Shown here: positions 34,788 to 41,926 of the stretch, in pieces
How the letters are laid out: the number at the start of each line of letters is the position of its first letter
How positions within the stretch are numbered: position 1 is the first letter of the stretch
NCBI GenBank assembly: GCA_003506435.1
Contig: DOAQ01000014.1
Location: 1 to 64,000, forward strand
Length of the DNA: 64,000 nucleotides
Direction of reading: 5' to 3'
From: Prolixibacteraceae bacterium
Lineage (GTDB): Bacteria > Bacteroidota > Bacteroidia > Bacteroidales > Prolixibacteraceae
Translations under genes and position numbers: made by a program
The notes under the pieces: model-generated
The model's database searches: none
Seen by the model: only the letters and a program-made list of their open reading frames with translations
Told to the model about the DNA's origin: nothing

Positions 34788-35372
34788 GTGAAAACAGGTG
34801 TCTTGCTGATCGTTTTTTTTGCGGTCGTTTCGGTTTGCTGGTCGCAGAATATCGGTACCGAAAAGCCGGTGCTCGGAATTCGGGTCGACGGAGATACCAT
34901 TGTTTACCGGGAAATACCGCCCGTGTATGTATACCCCCGAAGCGATTTCAGAAGCAAGCGATACGAAAAACAGTACTGGCGGCTGGTACAAAAAGTGAAG
35001 AAAGTGTATCCGTATGCAAAAAAGGCCAATGAATTACTGTTGCAATACACGGAACAATACGAAGCGACACAAGATAAAAGACTCCGTCGCAAATACGTGA
35101 AACAGGCAGAAGAAGCCCTGTTTGGCGAATACGGCCCGCAACTGAAGAAACTCACCATCTCGGAAGGGCGGATTTTAATAAAACTGATTGACCGGCAAAC
35201 GGGCTCAAACTCGTACGAACTGATACAGGATTTGAAAGGCGGACTGGTTGCCTTTTTCTGGCAGGGAGTGGCCCGCGTTTTTGGCAACGACCTGAAATCG
35301 GAATACGACCCGGAAGTGGAAGACCGGATAATTGAAGAAATCATTTTTTATATTGATGCCGGTATATTGTAA
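34788..35372 (+). CDS. DUF4294 exported protein
   Basis: About 194 aa from GTG 34788, where a signal peptide begins (VKTGVLLIVFFAVVSVCWSQ). The open frame extends to ATG 34707, but that puts a long charged stretch ahead of the signal, and a -7-like element (TATCTTCG, 34762-34769) lies between. The mature part begins with VDGDTIVYREIPPVYVYP, followed by a charged helical region (YWRLVQKVKKVYPYAKKANELL) and RILIKLIDRQTGSNSYELIQDLKGG, the DUF4294 pattern seen in Bacteroidota. Function unknown. Divergent from arcA. Confidence 0.85.
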   Translation: MKTGVLLIVFFAVVSVCWSQNIGTEKPVLGIRVDGDTIVYREIPPVYVYPRSDFRSKRYEKQYWRLVQKVKKVYPYAKKANELLLQYTEQYEATQDKRLRRKYVKQAEEALFGEYGPQLKKLTISEGRILIKLIDRQTGSNSYELIQDLKGGLVAFFWQGVARVFGNDLKSEYDPEVEDRIIEEIIFYIDAGIL

Positions 35373-35496
35373 TGATTCATGATTGTATTTTTTTGTTATC
35401 AATCGTTGTATTTATTCGTCCCGGACTGATTGGTCACTGAATACTTTTTCCCCGGCTGTTTCCTCTGGAATCAGGATTTTAGTTTTTGGATTTTTT

Positions 35497-35504
35497 TACT
35501 TTTG
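35497..35504 (+). promoter_or_regulatory. -7 element overlapping the translation start of the SpoU methylase
   Basis: TACTTTTG matches TAnnTTTG and ends only 4 bp before ATG 35509, so transcription would begin at or next to the start codon (leaderless mRNA). Confidence 0.5.
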
Positions 35505-35508
35505 CACC

Positions 35509-36051
35509 ATGCGAAAATTACGAAACAACGAACTTGGCCGTCTCACCGCCGATCAGTACAGACAGGTTGAAAAAACAGCTATTGCAGTTGTGCTCGACAA
35601 TGTGCGCAGTTGCAACAATACCGGCTCGGTGTTCCGCACTTCCGATGCTCTGCTGATTGAAAAACTTTACTTGTGCGGGATCACGGCTACTCCCCCCAAT
35701 GCGGAAATCCACAAAACGGCGCTTGATGCCGAAAAGACAGTCGAATGGGAATATTTTGCAGAGACTTCCGACGCTGTTGAAAAATTAAAAGCGGCAGGAT
35801 ACAAAGTATTTGCCATTGAACAGGTTGAAAACAGCATTCTACTTCCGGATTTCGATCCCGGGAAATACGAAAAGATTGCTCTCGTTTTTGGTAACGAGGT
35901 GAAAGGAGTTCAACAAAAAGTGGTCAACAATTGCGACGGAAGTATTGAGATTCCACAATTCGGCACCAAACACTCGTTCAATATTTCGGTCAGTGCAGGT
36001 ATTGTTTTATGGGATTTGTTCAGCAAATTAAAATACTCCGGACAATCGTAA
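35509..36051 (+). CDS. TrmH/SpoU family RNA 2'-O-methyltransferase
   Basis: A 180-aa SPOUT methyltransferase from ATG 35509 (MRKLRNNELGRLTADQYR, a typical start). The in-frame upstream part has no similarity. Motif 1 is VLDNVRSCNNTGSVFRTSDA (Asn and Arg of the catalytic centre), motif 2 ALVFGNEVKGVQQKVVNNCD and motif 3 IEIPQFGTKHSFNISVSAGI, forming the knotted SAM site. It methylates a ribose in tRNA or rRNA; the exact target is unknown. The 39-bp gap to the next gene allows co-transcription. Confidence 0.9.
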   Translation: MRKLRNNELGRLTADQYRQVEKTAIAVVLDNVRSCNNTGSVFRTSDALLIEKLYLCGITATPPNAEIHKTALDAEKTVEWEYFAETSDAVEKLKAAGYKVFAIEQVENSILLPDFDPGKYEKIALVFGNEVKGVQQKVVNNCDGSIEIPQFGTKHSFNISVSAGIVLWDLFSKLKYSGQS

Positions 36052-36089
36052 AACAAAAAAGGCAAAAGACGGTTATTTAGAGAAAAATC

Positions 36090-36560
36090 ATGAAACGGCT
36101 CATTGTAATTTTTATTTTTCTACTTCTTGTCTTCCCGCTTGCTGCACAGGAACACGATCACGATCACAGCGAATACCATTTGGCAGCAGGAATTGGCGGA
36201 ACGTATTTGTTTTCTGAAAATAGGGTGATGCCAGGCATTCACTTCCATGCAATGAAAAATTTAGGTCATAAATTCAGTGCCGGACTGGGATTGGAAACTT
36301 TGGTTGACGAGCATTCGCATTACTCTGTCACCCTTTTGGCCGGCTATTCACCAATCGAGAACCTGATCGTGGAAGCCGGACCAGGCCTTACTTTTTCCAA
36401 ACACGAAGATGATTGGGAACAAAGTCTTTCGGCCCATATTGAGTGCATTTATGAAATCAATTTGCACTATTTTCATGTTGGTCCCATGGTGGGTCTGGGT
36501 ATTGATCACGACGAAACACATGCAACGCTGGGCATTCATCTGGGGATTGGCATTCATTGA
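36090..36560 (+). CDS. small histidine-rich outer-membrane beta-barrel-like protein
   Basis: A 156-aa protein with a signal peptide (MKRLIVIFIFLLLVFPLAAQ) and a mature N-terminus EHDHDHSEYH. Alternating hydrophobic/polar strands follow (HLAAGIGGTYLF, KFSAGLGLETLV, SVTLLAGYSPI, LIVEAGPGLTFS, HFHVGPMVGLGI), ending LGIHLGIGIH. This looks like a 6-8-stranded outer-membrane barrel. The His clusters suggest metal binding, but no metal-resistance gene is adjacent. No assigned family. Confidence 0.75.
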   Translation: MKRLIVIFIFLLLVFPLAAQEHDHDHSEYHLAAGIGGTYLFSENRVMPGIHFHAMKNLGHKFSAGLGLETLVDEHSHYSVTLLAGYSPIENLIVEAGPGLTFSKHEDDWEQSLSAHIECIYEINLHYFHVGPMVGLGIDHDETHATLGIHLGIGIH

Positions 36561-36653
36561 AAACAATTTCTCGTGTTTGTTGTTCCGGCAAAAACCATTG
36601 GATGTTCTTCAAATAAATCATTATCTTACCATTCATTTTAAAATTCGCAAATC

Positions 36654-38042
36654 ATGTTTGAAAAAGATATTTACATCAATCGCAGAAAAAAGCTGAAAGA
36701 AAAAATTAAAAATGGTCTGATCCTGATCATGGGAAATGTGGATGTGCCAATGAATTATACTGATAACACGTACCATTTCAGGCAAGACAGTTCGTTTTTG
36801 TATTTCTTCGGACTTGATTTTCAGCAACTGGCCGGAGTGATTGATGCCGACAGCGGCGAAGAAATTATTTTCGGGAACGATGTCGATATGGAAGATATTA
36901 TCTGGATGGGCCCGCAGGTGAGTTTACAGGAAAAAGCCACAGCGGTTGGTATCGACAAAACGGCTCCTTTCAACCAGCTTTTTACCATTGTTAAAGATGC
37001 AATGGCAAAAGGCCGTCATATTCATTTTCTGCCTCCCTACCGGGCCGAGAATAAAATTTTACTGGCTGAATTATTGGGAATTCCGGTTCCGCAACTGAAA
37101 GCAAATTCATCATTGGAACTGATAAAAGCTGTTATTGACTTGCGCTCGGTAAAAGAAACCTGCGAAATTACAGAAATTGAAAAAGCCTGTGCCACCGGGT
37201 ACCAGATGCACGTTACGGCCATGAAGATGGCCCAGGAAGGCGCTTGGGAACAGACCATTGCCGGGGTTATTGAAGGAATTTCGTTATCAGGCGGAGGCAT
37301 GCCCTCCTTCCCTATCATCCTTTCGCAAAACGGCGAAACACTGCACAATCACAACCACTCGAAAATATTGCAAAAAGGCCGTCTGATGCTGGTTGACGCC
37401 GGTGCCGAAAGCAGCCTGCGCTACGCTTCCGATTTTACGCGCACCACTCCGGTGGGTGGCACATTCAGCCAAAAGCAACGGGAGATTTACGAAATTGTGC
37501 TGGCAGCCAACAACAAGGCTGCCCAACTGGCGGCTCCCGGCGTTACGTATCTGTCGGTCCACATGGCAGCAGCAGAGGTAATCGCTTCGGGACTGAAAGA
37601 ACTGGGACTGATGAAAGGCGATGTGCAGGAAGCCGTCCGGAACGGGGCACATGCACTGTTTTTCCCGCACGGACTAGGCCACATGATGGGCCTCGATGTA
37701 CACGACATGGAAGACCTTGGCCAGATTTACGTGGGTTACGACAACGAAATACGTCCGTCGGACCAGTTTGGAACGGCCTATCTGCGCATGGGGCGACGCC
37801 TGCAACCCGGTTTTGTTGTTACCGACGAACCCGGCATTTATTTCATCCCGGCCCTGATCGACCAGTGGAAAGCTGAAAAAACAAATGCTGCTTTTATCAA
37901 TTTCGATAAAGTAGACGAATACCGCGACTTTGGTGGCATCCGTATGGAAGACGACCTGCTGATCACCGAAACAGGAGCAAGAATACTGGGCAAACGAATA
38001 CCCATCACCCCCGAAGAAGTTGAAAAAACAGTGAAAGGATAG
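36654..38042 (+). CDS. pepP: Xaa-Pro aminopeptidase (aminopeptidase P)
   Basis: A 462-aa M24B metallopeptidase. The N-terminal AMP_N domain is at about 1-135 (INRRKKLKEKIKNGLILIMGN, FRQDSSFLYFFGLD). The pita-bread catalytic domain has the five di-manganese ligands: Asp-Asp in LVDAGAESSLRYASDFTRT, His in HGLGHMMGLDVHD, Glu in TDEPGIYFI, and Glu in GGIRMEDDLLI. It removes N-terminal residues before proline, cytoplasmic. Monocistronic, ending next to the inverted-repeat element at 38053. Confidence 0.93.
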   Translation: MFEKDIYINRRKKLKEKIKNGLILIMGNVDVPMNYTDNTYHFRQDSSFLYFFGLDFQQLAGVIDADSGEEIIFGNDVDMEDIIWMGPQVSLQEKATAVGIDKTAPFNQLFTIVKDAMAKGRHIHFLPPYRAENKILLAELLGIPVPQLKANSSLELIKAVIDLRSVKETCEITEIEKACATGYQMHVTAMKMAQEGAWEQTIAGVIEGISLSGGGMPSFPIILSQNGETLHNHNHSKILQKGRLMLVDAGAESSLRYASDFTRTTPVGGTFSQKQREIYEIVLAANNKAAQLAAPGVTYLSVHMAAAEVIASGLKELGLMKGDVQEAVRNGAHALFFPHGLGHMMGLDVHDMEDLGQIYVGYDNEIRPSDQFGTAYLRMGRRLQPGFVVTDEPGIYFIPALIDQWKAEKTNAAFINFDKVDEYRDFGGIRMEDDLLITETGARILGKRIPITPEEVEKTVKG

Positions 38043-38052
38043 CTTCAATTAC

Positions 38053-38232
38053 TCAGCGGCTGTCCAAAAAGTAAATATTACGATAACTTTTCTCTGTGAA
38101 ACGCTGTGGGTAACTCTGAAAACTCTCCCGGAAAATCGGGACAAGTTGTGGTTCAATTGTTTATTTTTTACCACAGAGTTGCACGGAGTAAAAACATAGA
38201 GAAGAAACACAGAGTTTTTGGACAACCGCTGA
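38053..38232. mobile_element. MITE-like element with 18-bp terminal inverted repeats
   Basis: TCAGCGGCTGTCCAAAAA at 38053-38070 matches the reverse complement of 38215-38232 at 17 of 18 positions. Inside are CTCTGTG (38092-38098) and its complement CACAGAG (38208-38214, also 38172-38178), so the interior is partly palindromic and of the CACAGAG intergenic-repeat type. There is no coding capacity. It fills the gap between the convergent pepP and phosphatase genes. The TGTCCAAAAA ends recall those of some DDE insertion sequences; no target duplication is clear. Confidence 0.6.
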
Positions 38233-38238
38233 ATAATT

Positions 38239-38673
38239 TTATGCTGAATTTAGGATATGGTAATAAAAATAGCCCAGTTCGTTTTCAATTTCATCCCTGA
38301 TCTTCCGGAATAATTCAAGGGCATCGGGTTCGGTGGTTTCCCCTACACAAAAATCAGTGAACTCCATGTGCAGTTTCATTTTGTAATTGCATGGGTACTT
38401 TTTTAACTGGTCGCGAACCCCGTGGCTCAGGGTAATCAGGTAATCAAATTCAACATCCAGGTACTCGTCGAATGGTTTTAACCCGTCGGCATCAATTTCG
38501 TAGCCCAGCTTTTTCATTGCGTCTGTTCGTTCACCGGAAAGCGCGCAAAGTGGCGGAATGCCGGATGTATAAACCTCCAGTTTTTCGTCAATCGCCCGAA
38601 GGATATTCTGTGCAATTAGTCCGCGGCACAACTGATCGCCCGAACAAAGAAAGATGATCTTCAACGCTGACAT
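38239..38673 (-). CDS. low-molecular-weight phosphotyrosine phosphatase/arsenate-reductase-like protein with altered P-loop
   Basis: A 144-aa LMW-PTP/ArsC-like fold: KIIFLCSGDQLCRGLIAQNIL at the N-terminus, EVYTSGIPP, then AMKKLGYEID, YLITLSHGVRDQL and a C-terminal helix. The catalytic loop reads CSGDQLCR, which is C-X6-R instead of the C-X5-R of LMW-PTP (CxxNxCR) and ArsC (CxxNxxR). The base sequence was re-read on the minus strand and is consistent. The usual aspartate acid near residue 110 (DP) is replaced by TDFCVGETTEP. It may be inactive or have changed specificity. Confidence 0.75.
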   Translation of the reverse strand: MSALKIIFLCSGDQLCRGLIAQNILRAIDEKLEVYTSGIPPLCALSGERTDAMKKLGYEIDADGLKPFDEYLDVEFDYLITLSHGVRDQLKKYPCNYKMKLHMEFTDFCVGETTEPDALELFRKIRDEIENELGYFYYHILNSA

Positions 38674-38841
38674 AGCTGAACAAATTGTTGTGCTGAAAAA
38701 GTACTAATTTCCATTCAGTAAAAAAACGATCTTTGTTCATTTTTATCCTGATTTATAAAAACTTACATCTGTTGTTCAGCAGTTTGTGCTATACAGGCAT
38801 TTATCAGAAGCCGGGAATGGAAACGAGTGGTGTAAATTTTC

Positions 38842-38849
38842 TATCTTTG
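38842..38849 (+). promoter_or_regulatory. -7 element of GroES-family gene
   Basis: TATCTTTG, an exact TAnnTTTG match, 27 bp before ATG 38877. It excludes the longer open frame that begins at 38733. Confidence 0.55.
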
Positions 38850-38876
38850 AGGCTTGAATCAAACAAACCGATCATC

Positions 38877-39260
38877 ATGTCGTTGGTAATTGAAGAAAAG
38901 AATCTTGAAAAATTTGTCATGATTGGCGACCGCGTGCTGGTAAAACCCAAAAACCCGCAAAGCAAAACCAAAACCGGACTGTATCTGCCTCCTACCGTTC
39001 AGGAAAATGAAAAACTGCAAAGTGGTTACATCGTAAAAGTAGGACCCGGCTACCCAATACCGGCTATGACCGACGGAGATGAACCATGGAAAGAACAAAA
39101 CGATGATGTGAGATATGTACCGCTTCAGGCAAAAGTTGGTGATCTGGCCGTGTACCTCAACAAAAGCGGTTACGAAATTGAGTTCAACAAAGAGAAATAT
39201 GTCATTCTTCCGCATTCGTCCATCCTGATGATGATCCGCGACGAGGGGCTTTTCGAATAG
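38877..39260 (+). CDS. GroES-family (Cpn10-like) co-chaperone protein
   Basis: A 127-aa protein from ATG 38877 (MSLVIEEKNLEKFVMIGDR). GDRVLVKPKNPQSKTKTGLYLP matches the Cpn10 first strand and start of the mobile loop, and VGDLAVYLNKSGYEIEFNKEKYVILPHSSILMMI matches the second half. Canonical GroES is about 95 aa. The extra residues here form an insertion (YPIPAMTDGDEPWKEQNDDVRYVPLQ) between them. No groEL is adjacent, so it is a stand-alone paralogue rather than the main groES. Confidence 0.85.
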   Translation: MSLVIEEKNLEKFVMIGDRVLVKPKNPQSKTKTGLYLPPTVQENEKLQSGYIVKVGPGYPIPAMTDGDEPWKEQNDDVRYVPLQAKVGDLAVYLNKSGYEIEFNKEKYVILPHSSILMMIRDEGLFE

Positions 39261-39373
39261 AAAACAGCCAGTGAACAGTGTTCAGTCGCAGTCATTAAAA
39301 CTCTAAGATTCAGTAATCAGCAAATCCAAAGTTCCAATAAAACAGCCCCGAACCCCTCGGACAAATTCCCCAA

Positions 39374-39413
39374 CAATTCAGCAATTTAACAATTCGGCAA
39401 TTCCACAATTAAT
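39374..39413. repeat. 8-bp tandem repeat, five units of CAATTnnn
   Basis: CAATT starts at 39374, 39382, 39390, 39398 and 39406, exactly every 8 bp, with variable last three bases. The array runs across the stop codon of the GH16 gene (39409-39411) into the intergenic side. Confidence 0.7.
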
Positions 39414-40251
39414 CGACACATTCCGGGTGCTTGTAAACTCTCACATAATCTACTTCCATTGAATGAGGGAACAAGCTGTCATCAATTCCTTTTTTTCCAC
39501 CCAGACCGCCACCAATGGCCAGATTCAGAATCAGGTGAAAGGGTTGGTCAAAAGGCCAGGCTTCAAATCCTTCGCCATTATTCCTGAACGTAAAATAGTG
39601 GATTCCGTCAACAAAACTGCGAATTTCTTTCTCGTTCCATTCCGTTGTGTAAACATGAAATGCGGTAGTTGCTGTTGGAAGTCCTGTTTTTTTGCCAACC
39701 TGTGTCCCTATCATGTGGTTGAATTTGCCGGTATGTACCGTTGAAAAAACTGTATCCGGATTAAAACCAACGTGTTCCACAATGTCGATCTCGCCGCTTT
39801 TGGGCCATCCTCCGTATGGATTATCAGTTGACAACATCCAGATAGCCGGCCACGTTCCATTTCCGGAAGGAAGTTTAGCCCGAACTTCCACCTTACAATA
39901 CTTCCAATCGCCTTTTCCTTTTGTAGTGAGGCGCACAGAACTGTATTTTTTGTTAAAAACAGGTTCCTTTTTCGCTGTTATCAGAAGGTAACCATTTTCA
40001 ACCCTGCAATTTTCAGGATTGGCAACGGTATACCACTGGGCTTCATTATTTCCCCAGCCATATTCATTTCCCCGGGTGTCGTAATTCCATTTGGTGCTGT
40101 CAGGCAATCCCTGATAATTAAATTCGTCGGACCAAACCAATTTCCACGGTTCATTTTCCTTTTTTACCGAACCGGCTGTAGCTGCCCGGATGGTTTGCAG
40201 AAATGAAAAACAAATAATCAACAGGATAACAGATACAGGTATTTTTCTCAT
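39409..40251 (-). CDS. GH16 beta-glucanase (laminarinase-like), exported
   Basis: A 280-aa glycoside hydrolase from ATG 40251, where the signal peptide starts (MRKIPVSVILLIICFSFLQT). The 28-residue upstream frame is not plausible. It is a jelly-roll GH16 with WKLVWSDEFNYQGLPD, WNYDTRGNEYGWGNNEAQWY and the catalytic motif GEIDIVEH: nucleophile E154, D156 and acid/base E159. The ExDxxE spacing and the GNGTWPAIWML segment are those of endo-beta-1,3-glucanases. It degrades beta-1,3(1,4)-glucan such as laminarin at the cell surface or periplasm. Last gene of PUL2. Confidence 0.93.
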   Translation of the reverse strand: MRKIPVSVILLIICFSFLQTIRAATAGSVKKENEPWKLVWSDEFNYQGLPDSTKWNYDTRGNEYGWGNNEAQWYTVANPENCRVENGYLLITAKKEPVFNKKYSSVRLTTKGKGDWKYCKVEVRAKLPSGNGTWPAIWMLSTDNPYGGWPKSGEIDIVEHVGFNPDTVFSTVHTGKFNHMIGTQVGKKTGLPTATTAFHVYTTEWNEKEIRSFVDGIHYFTFRNNGEGFEAWPFDQPFHLILNLAIGGGLGGKKGIDDSLFPHSMEVDYVRVYKHPECVD

Positions 40252-40287
40252 TAGAATGATTTTTAGAAGTGATGATAAAATAAAACC

Positions 40288-40336
40288 GATGTGGGCTGTT
40301 AAGACCTGCTTCCAGGAACTTAAATCAACCCACATC
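40288..40336 (-). terminator. nested hairpin between susD2 and GH16
   Basis: Outer stem GATGTGGG/CCCACATC (8 bp), middle TTAAG/CTTAA (5 bp) and inner CCTG/CAGG with loop CTTC. On the minus strand it is followed by GGTTTTATTTTA. It probably acts as a partial terminator or mRNA-stability element that lowers GH16 expression relative to susCD. Confidence 0.6.
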
Positions 40337-40361
40337 TTCTCTTTAATTCAATTTTCCGGAT

Positions 40362-41891
40362 CTATTTTAAAAGCCACATCAACTTGTTTATTTCATCGTA
40401 TCCGTCGTACTGACGATCAAGCGCTTCGATGAGATTCTCCCGGTTATAATTGGTTTCCGATGAAGGATACAACCAACGCATCGGAATACCGTTTTTATTG
40501 TTCTCGTTCAGGCTTGTTGCCGGATTGATCGGAAAAACAGGATAGCTGTTCCGCCGGTATTCAAAATAACTGGTTTCTGCATCCTGCATGAAATTGAGGA
40601 TATAGCGCTGCATCCAGATTTGTTTCAACTGGTCATCGGTTGTTGCTTTGAATGCCGCCTCGCCTGTAAAATATCCGTTAATATATGCCTGGTCGATTGC
40701 CTTTCCGTGGGCATAACTGGCTTTGGTTGCCATTACTGCTGCCAGAGCCGATTTTACGCCTTCCTCATAATAGGTTTTTGCTGTTCCCGCCGTAATCCAC
40801 CCGCGTATCCTTGCTTCAGCAAGAATAAGTTGCTGTTCGGCATAGGTAATCAACATGCGTGGTTCGCTGGCTTCCTCGTTCAAATACCGTTTGTTGATCA
40901 GCGAATATTTGTTGGCGCTGTGCTCGGCATTCATGGTTGCATAATCCATTGAAACATCAACACCTACGTAAGCATCCGGATCCGATTCCGTTTTGCCTGC
41001 TGCAATTTGGGCTTTCGACGGATCGGCAAAATAATACATCCGTCGGTCGTTCAGGCTTTTCAGGTTATTTATGAGCAGTGAACTAGGTATTGTTTTACTG
41101 GTAAACAAATCGTTGGTGCTGTAAATCGGATGCTTGTTGACGGATGAATAAACCAATCCAAAATAATCCGAAGTGCCTGTCATCAAATTCCCTGCTGTAA
41201 CAATTTCTGCAAAGCGTGATTTTACATTCAGCGATGCAACCGATTCTTTTTTACTCAGGCTCATCAGTACTTTTAATGCAAAAGCATTGGTTGCCCTACG
41301 CCATTTTACCGGGTCGCCATTGTACGGGGTCGGATCGCCGGTGAAAGTTACTCCATTGGCAAAAAACTGGTCTGCTTCCTTCAATTCATTCAGGATGCCG
41401 ACAAAAACGTCTTCCTGAGTATCGTATTTCGGACGGTAAAGTCCTTCACCTCCCTGGTTTGTTTCGCTGTACGGAATATCGCCCATTTCCATGGTCATCC
41501 GGTAAAACTTATAGGCCCTGACAAATTTCGCCACTCCTTTGTACGAGTTTTCTGTAACGCTTCCCTGAGAGTACTCAACCATTTTTTCGATATTGGGAAG
41601 AATGGTCATTCCGCCAAAATCGCTGCTCGTAATTTTATTGTACTGCGTATCCATTTGGCCTTCATTGGCATAGCCAAAATATTTTGGAAGAGCGTTCTCC
41701 GAGATCATTGCTTTTGCATCCCTTCCACTGAATTTGGCAACACTCAGCACAACATTGGTGCACAACATCGATGCACTAACCTGGGTCGTCGTATCAGGAT
41801 TGGTATTTATGTCCTCAAACTGGTTGCAACTAAATAGCAACGAGAAGATGAGGATGGCCAGTATTCCGGTATATTTATTTTTCTTTTTCAT
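40362..41891 (-). CDS. SusD-like lipoprotein (SusD-like_2 type) of PUL2
   Basis: A 509-aa lipoprotein with lipobox FSLLFSC (cysteine at about 22) followed by NQFEDINTNPDTTTQVSASML, a start typical of the SusD-like_2 group (RagB/SusD nutrient-binding). The helical core includes YKGVAKFVRAYKFYRMTMEMGDIPYSE. C-terminal INPATSLNENNKNGIPMRWLYPSSE. It is the surface glycan-binding lid for SusC2, encoded 35 bp upstream. Its family differs from SusD1, 3 and 4. Confidence 0.93.
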   Translation of the reverse strand: MKKKNKYTGILAILIFSLLFSCNQFEDINTNPDTTTQVSASMLCTNVVLSVAKFSGRDAKAMISENALPKYFGYANEGQMDTQYNKITSSDFGGMTILPNIEKMVEYSQGSVTENSYKGVAKFVRAYKFYRMTMEMGDIPYSETNQGGEGLYRPKYDTQEDVFVGILNELKEADQFFANGVTFTGDPTPYNGDPVKWRRATNAFALKVLMSLSKKESVASLNVKSRFAEIVTAGNLMTGTSDYFGLVYSSVNKHPIYSTNDLFTSKTIPSSLLINNLKSLNDRRMYYFADPSKAQIAAGKTESDPDAYVGVDVSMDYATMNAEHSANKYSLINKRYLNEEASEPRMLITYAEQQLILAEARIRGWITAGTAKTYYEEGVKSALAAVMATKASYAHGKAIDQAYINGYFTGEAAFKATTDDQLKQIWMQRYILNFMQDAETSYFEYRRNSYPVFPINPATSLNENNKNGIPMRWLYPSSETNYNRENLIEALDRQYDGYDEINKLMWLLK

Positions 41892-41926
41892 ATCGATTCT
41901 TTTTTTGATGCAGTGAAATGACTGGT

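Noticed and set aside
34673..34900. 76-residue N-terminal extension of arcA
   Set aside because: It crosses the arcA -7 element and the promoter of the divergent gene, and normal arginine deiminases begin at the 34672/34660 ATGs.
38733..38876. 48-residue extension of the GroES-like protein
   Set aside because: It runs through a perfect -7 element (38842-38849), so it is not transcribed as part of the gene.
39374..39413. Short regular array considered as CRISPR
   Set aside because: 8-bp period, 5-bp core, no spacers of about 30 bp and no cas genes; a simple tandem repeat.
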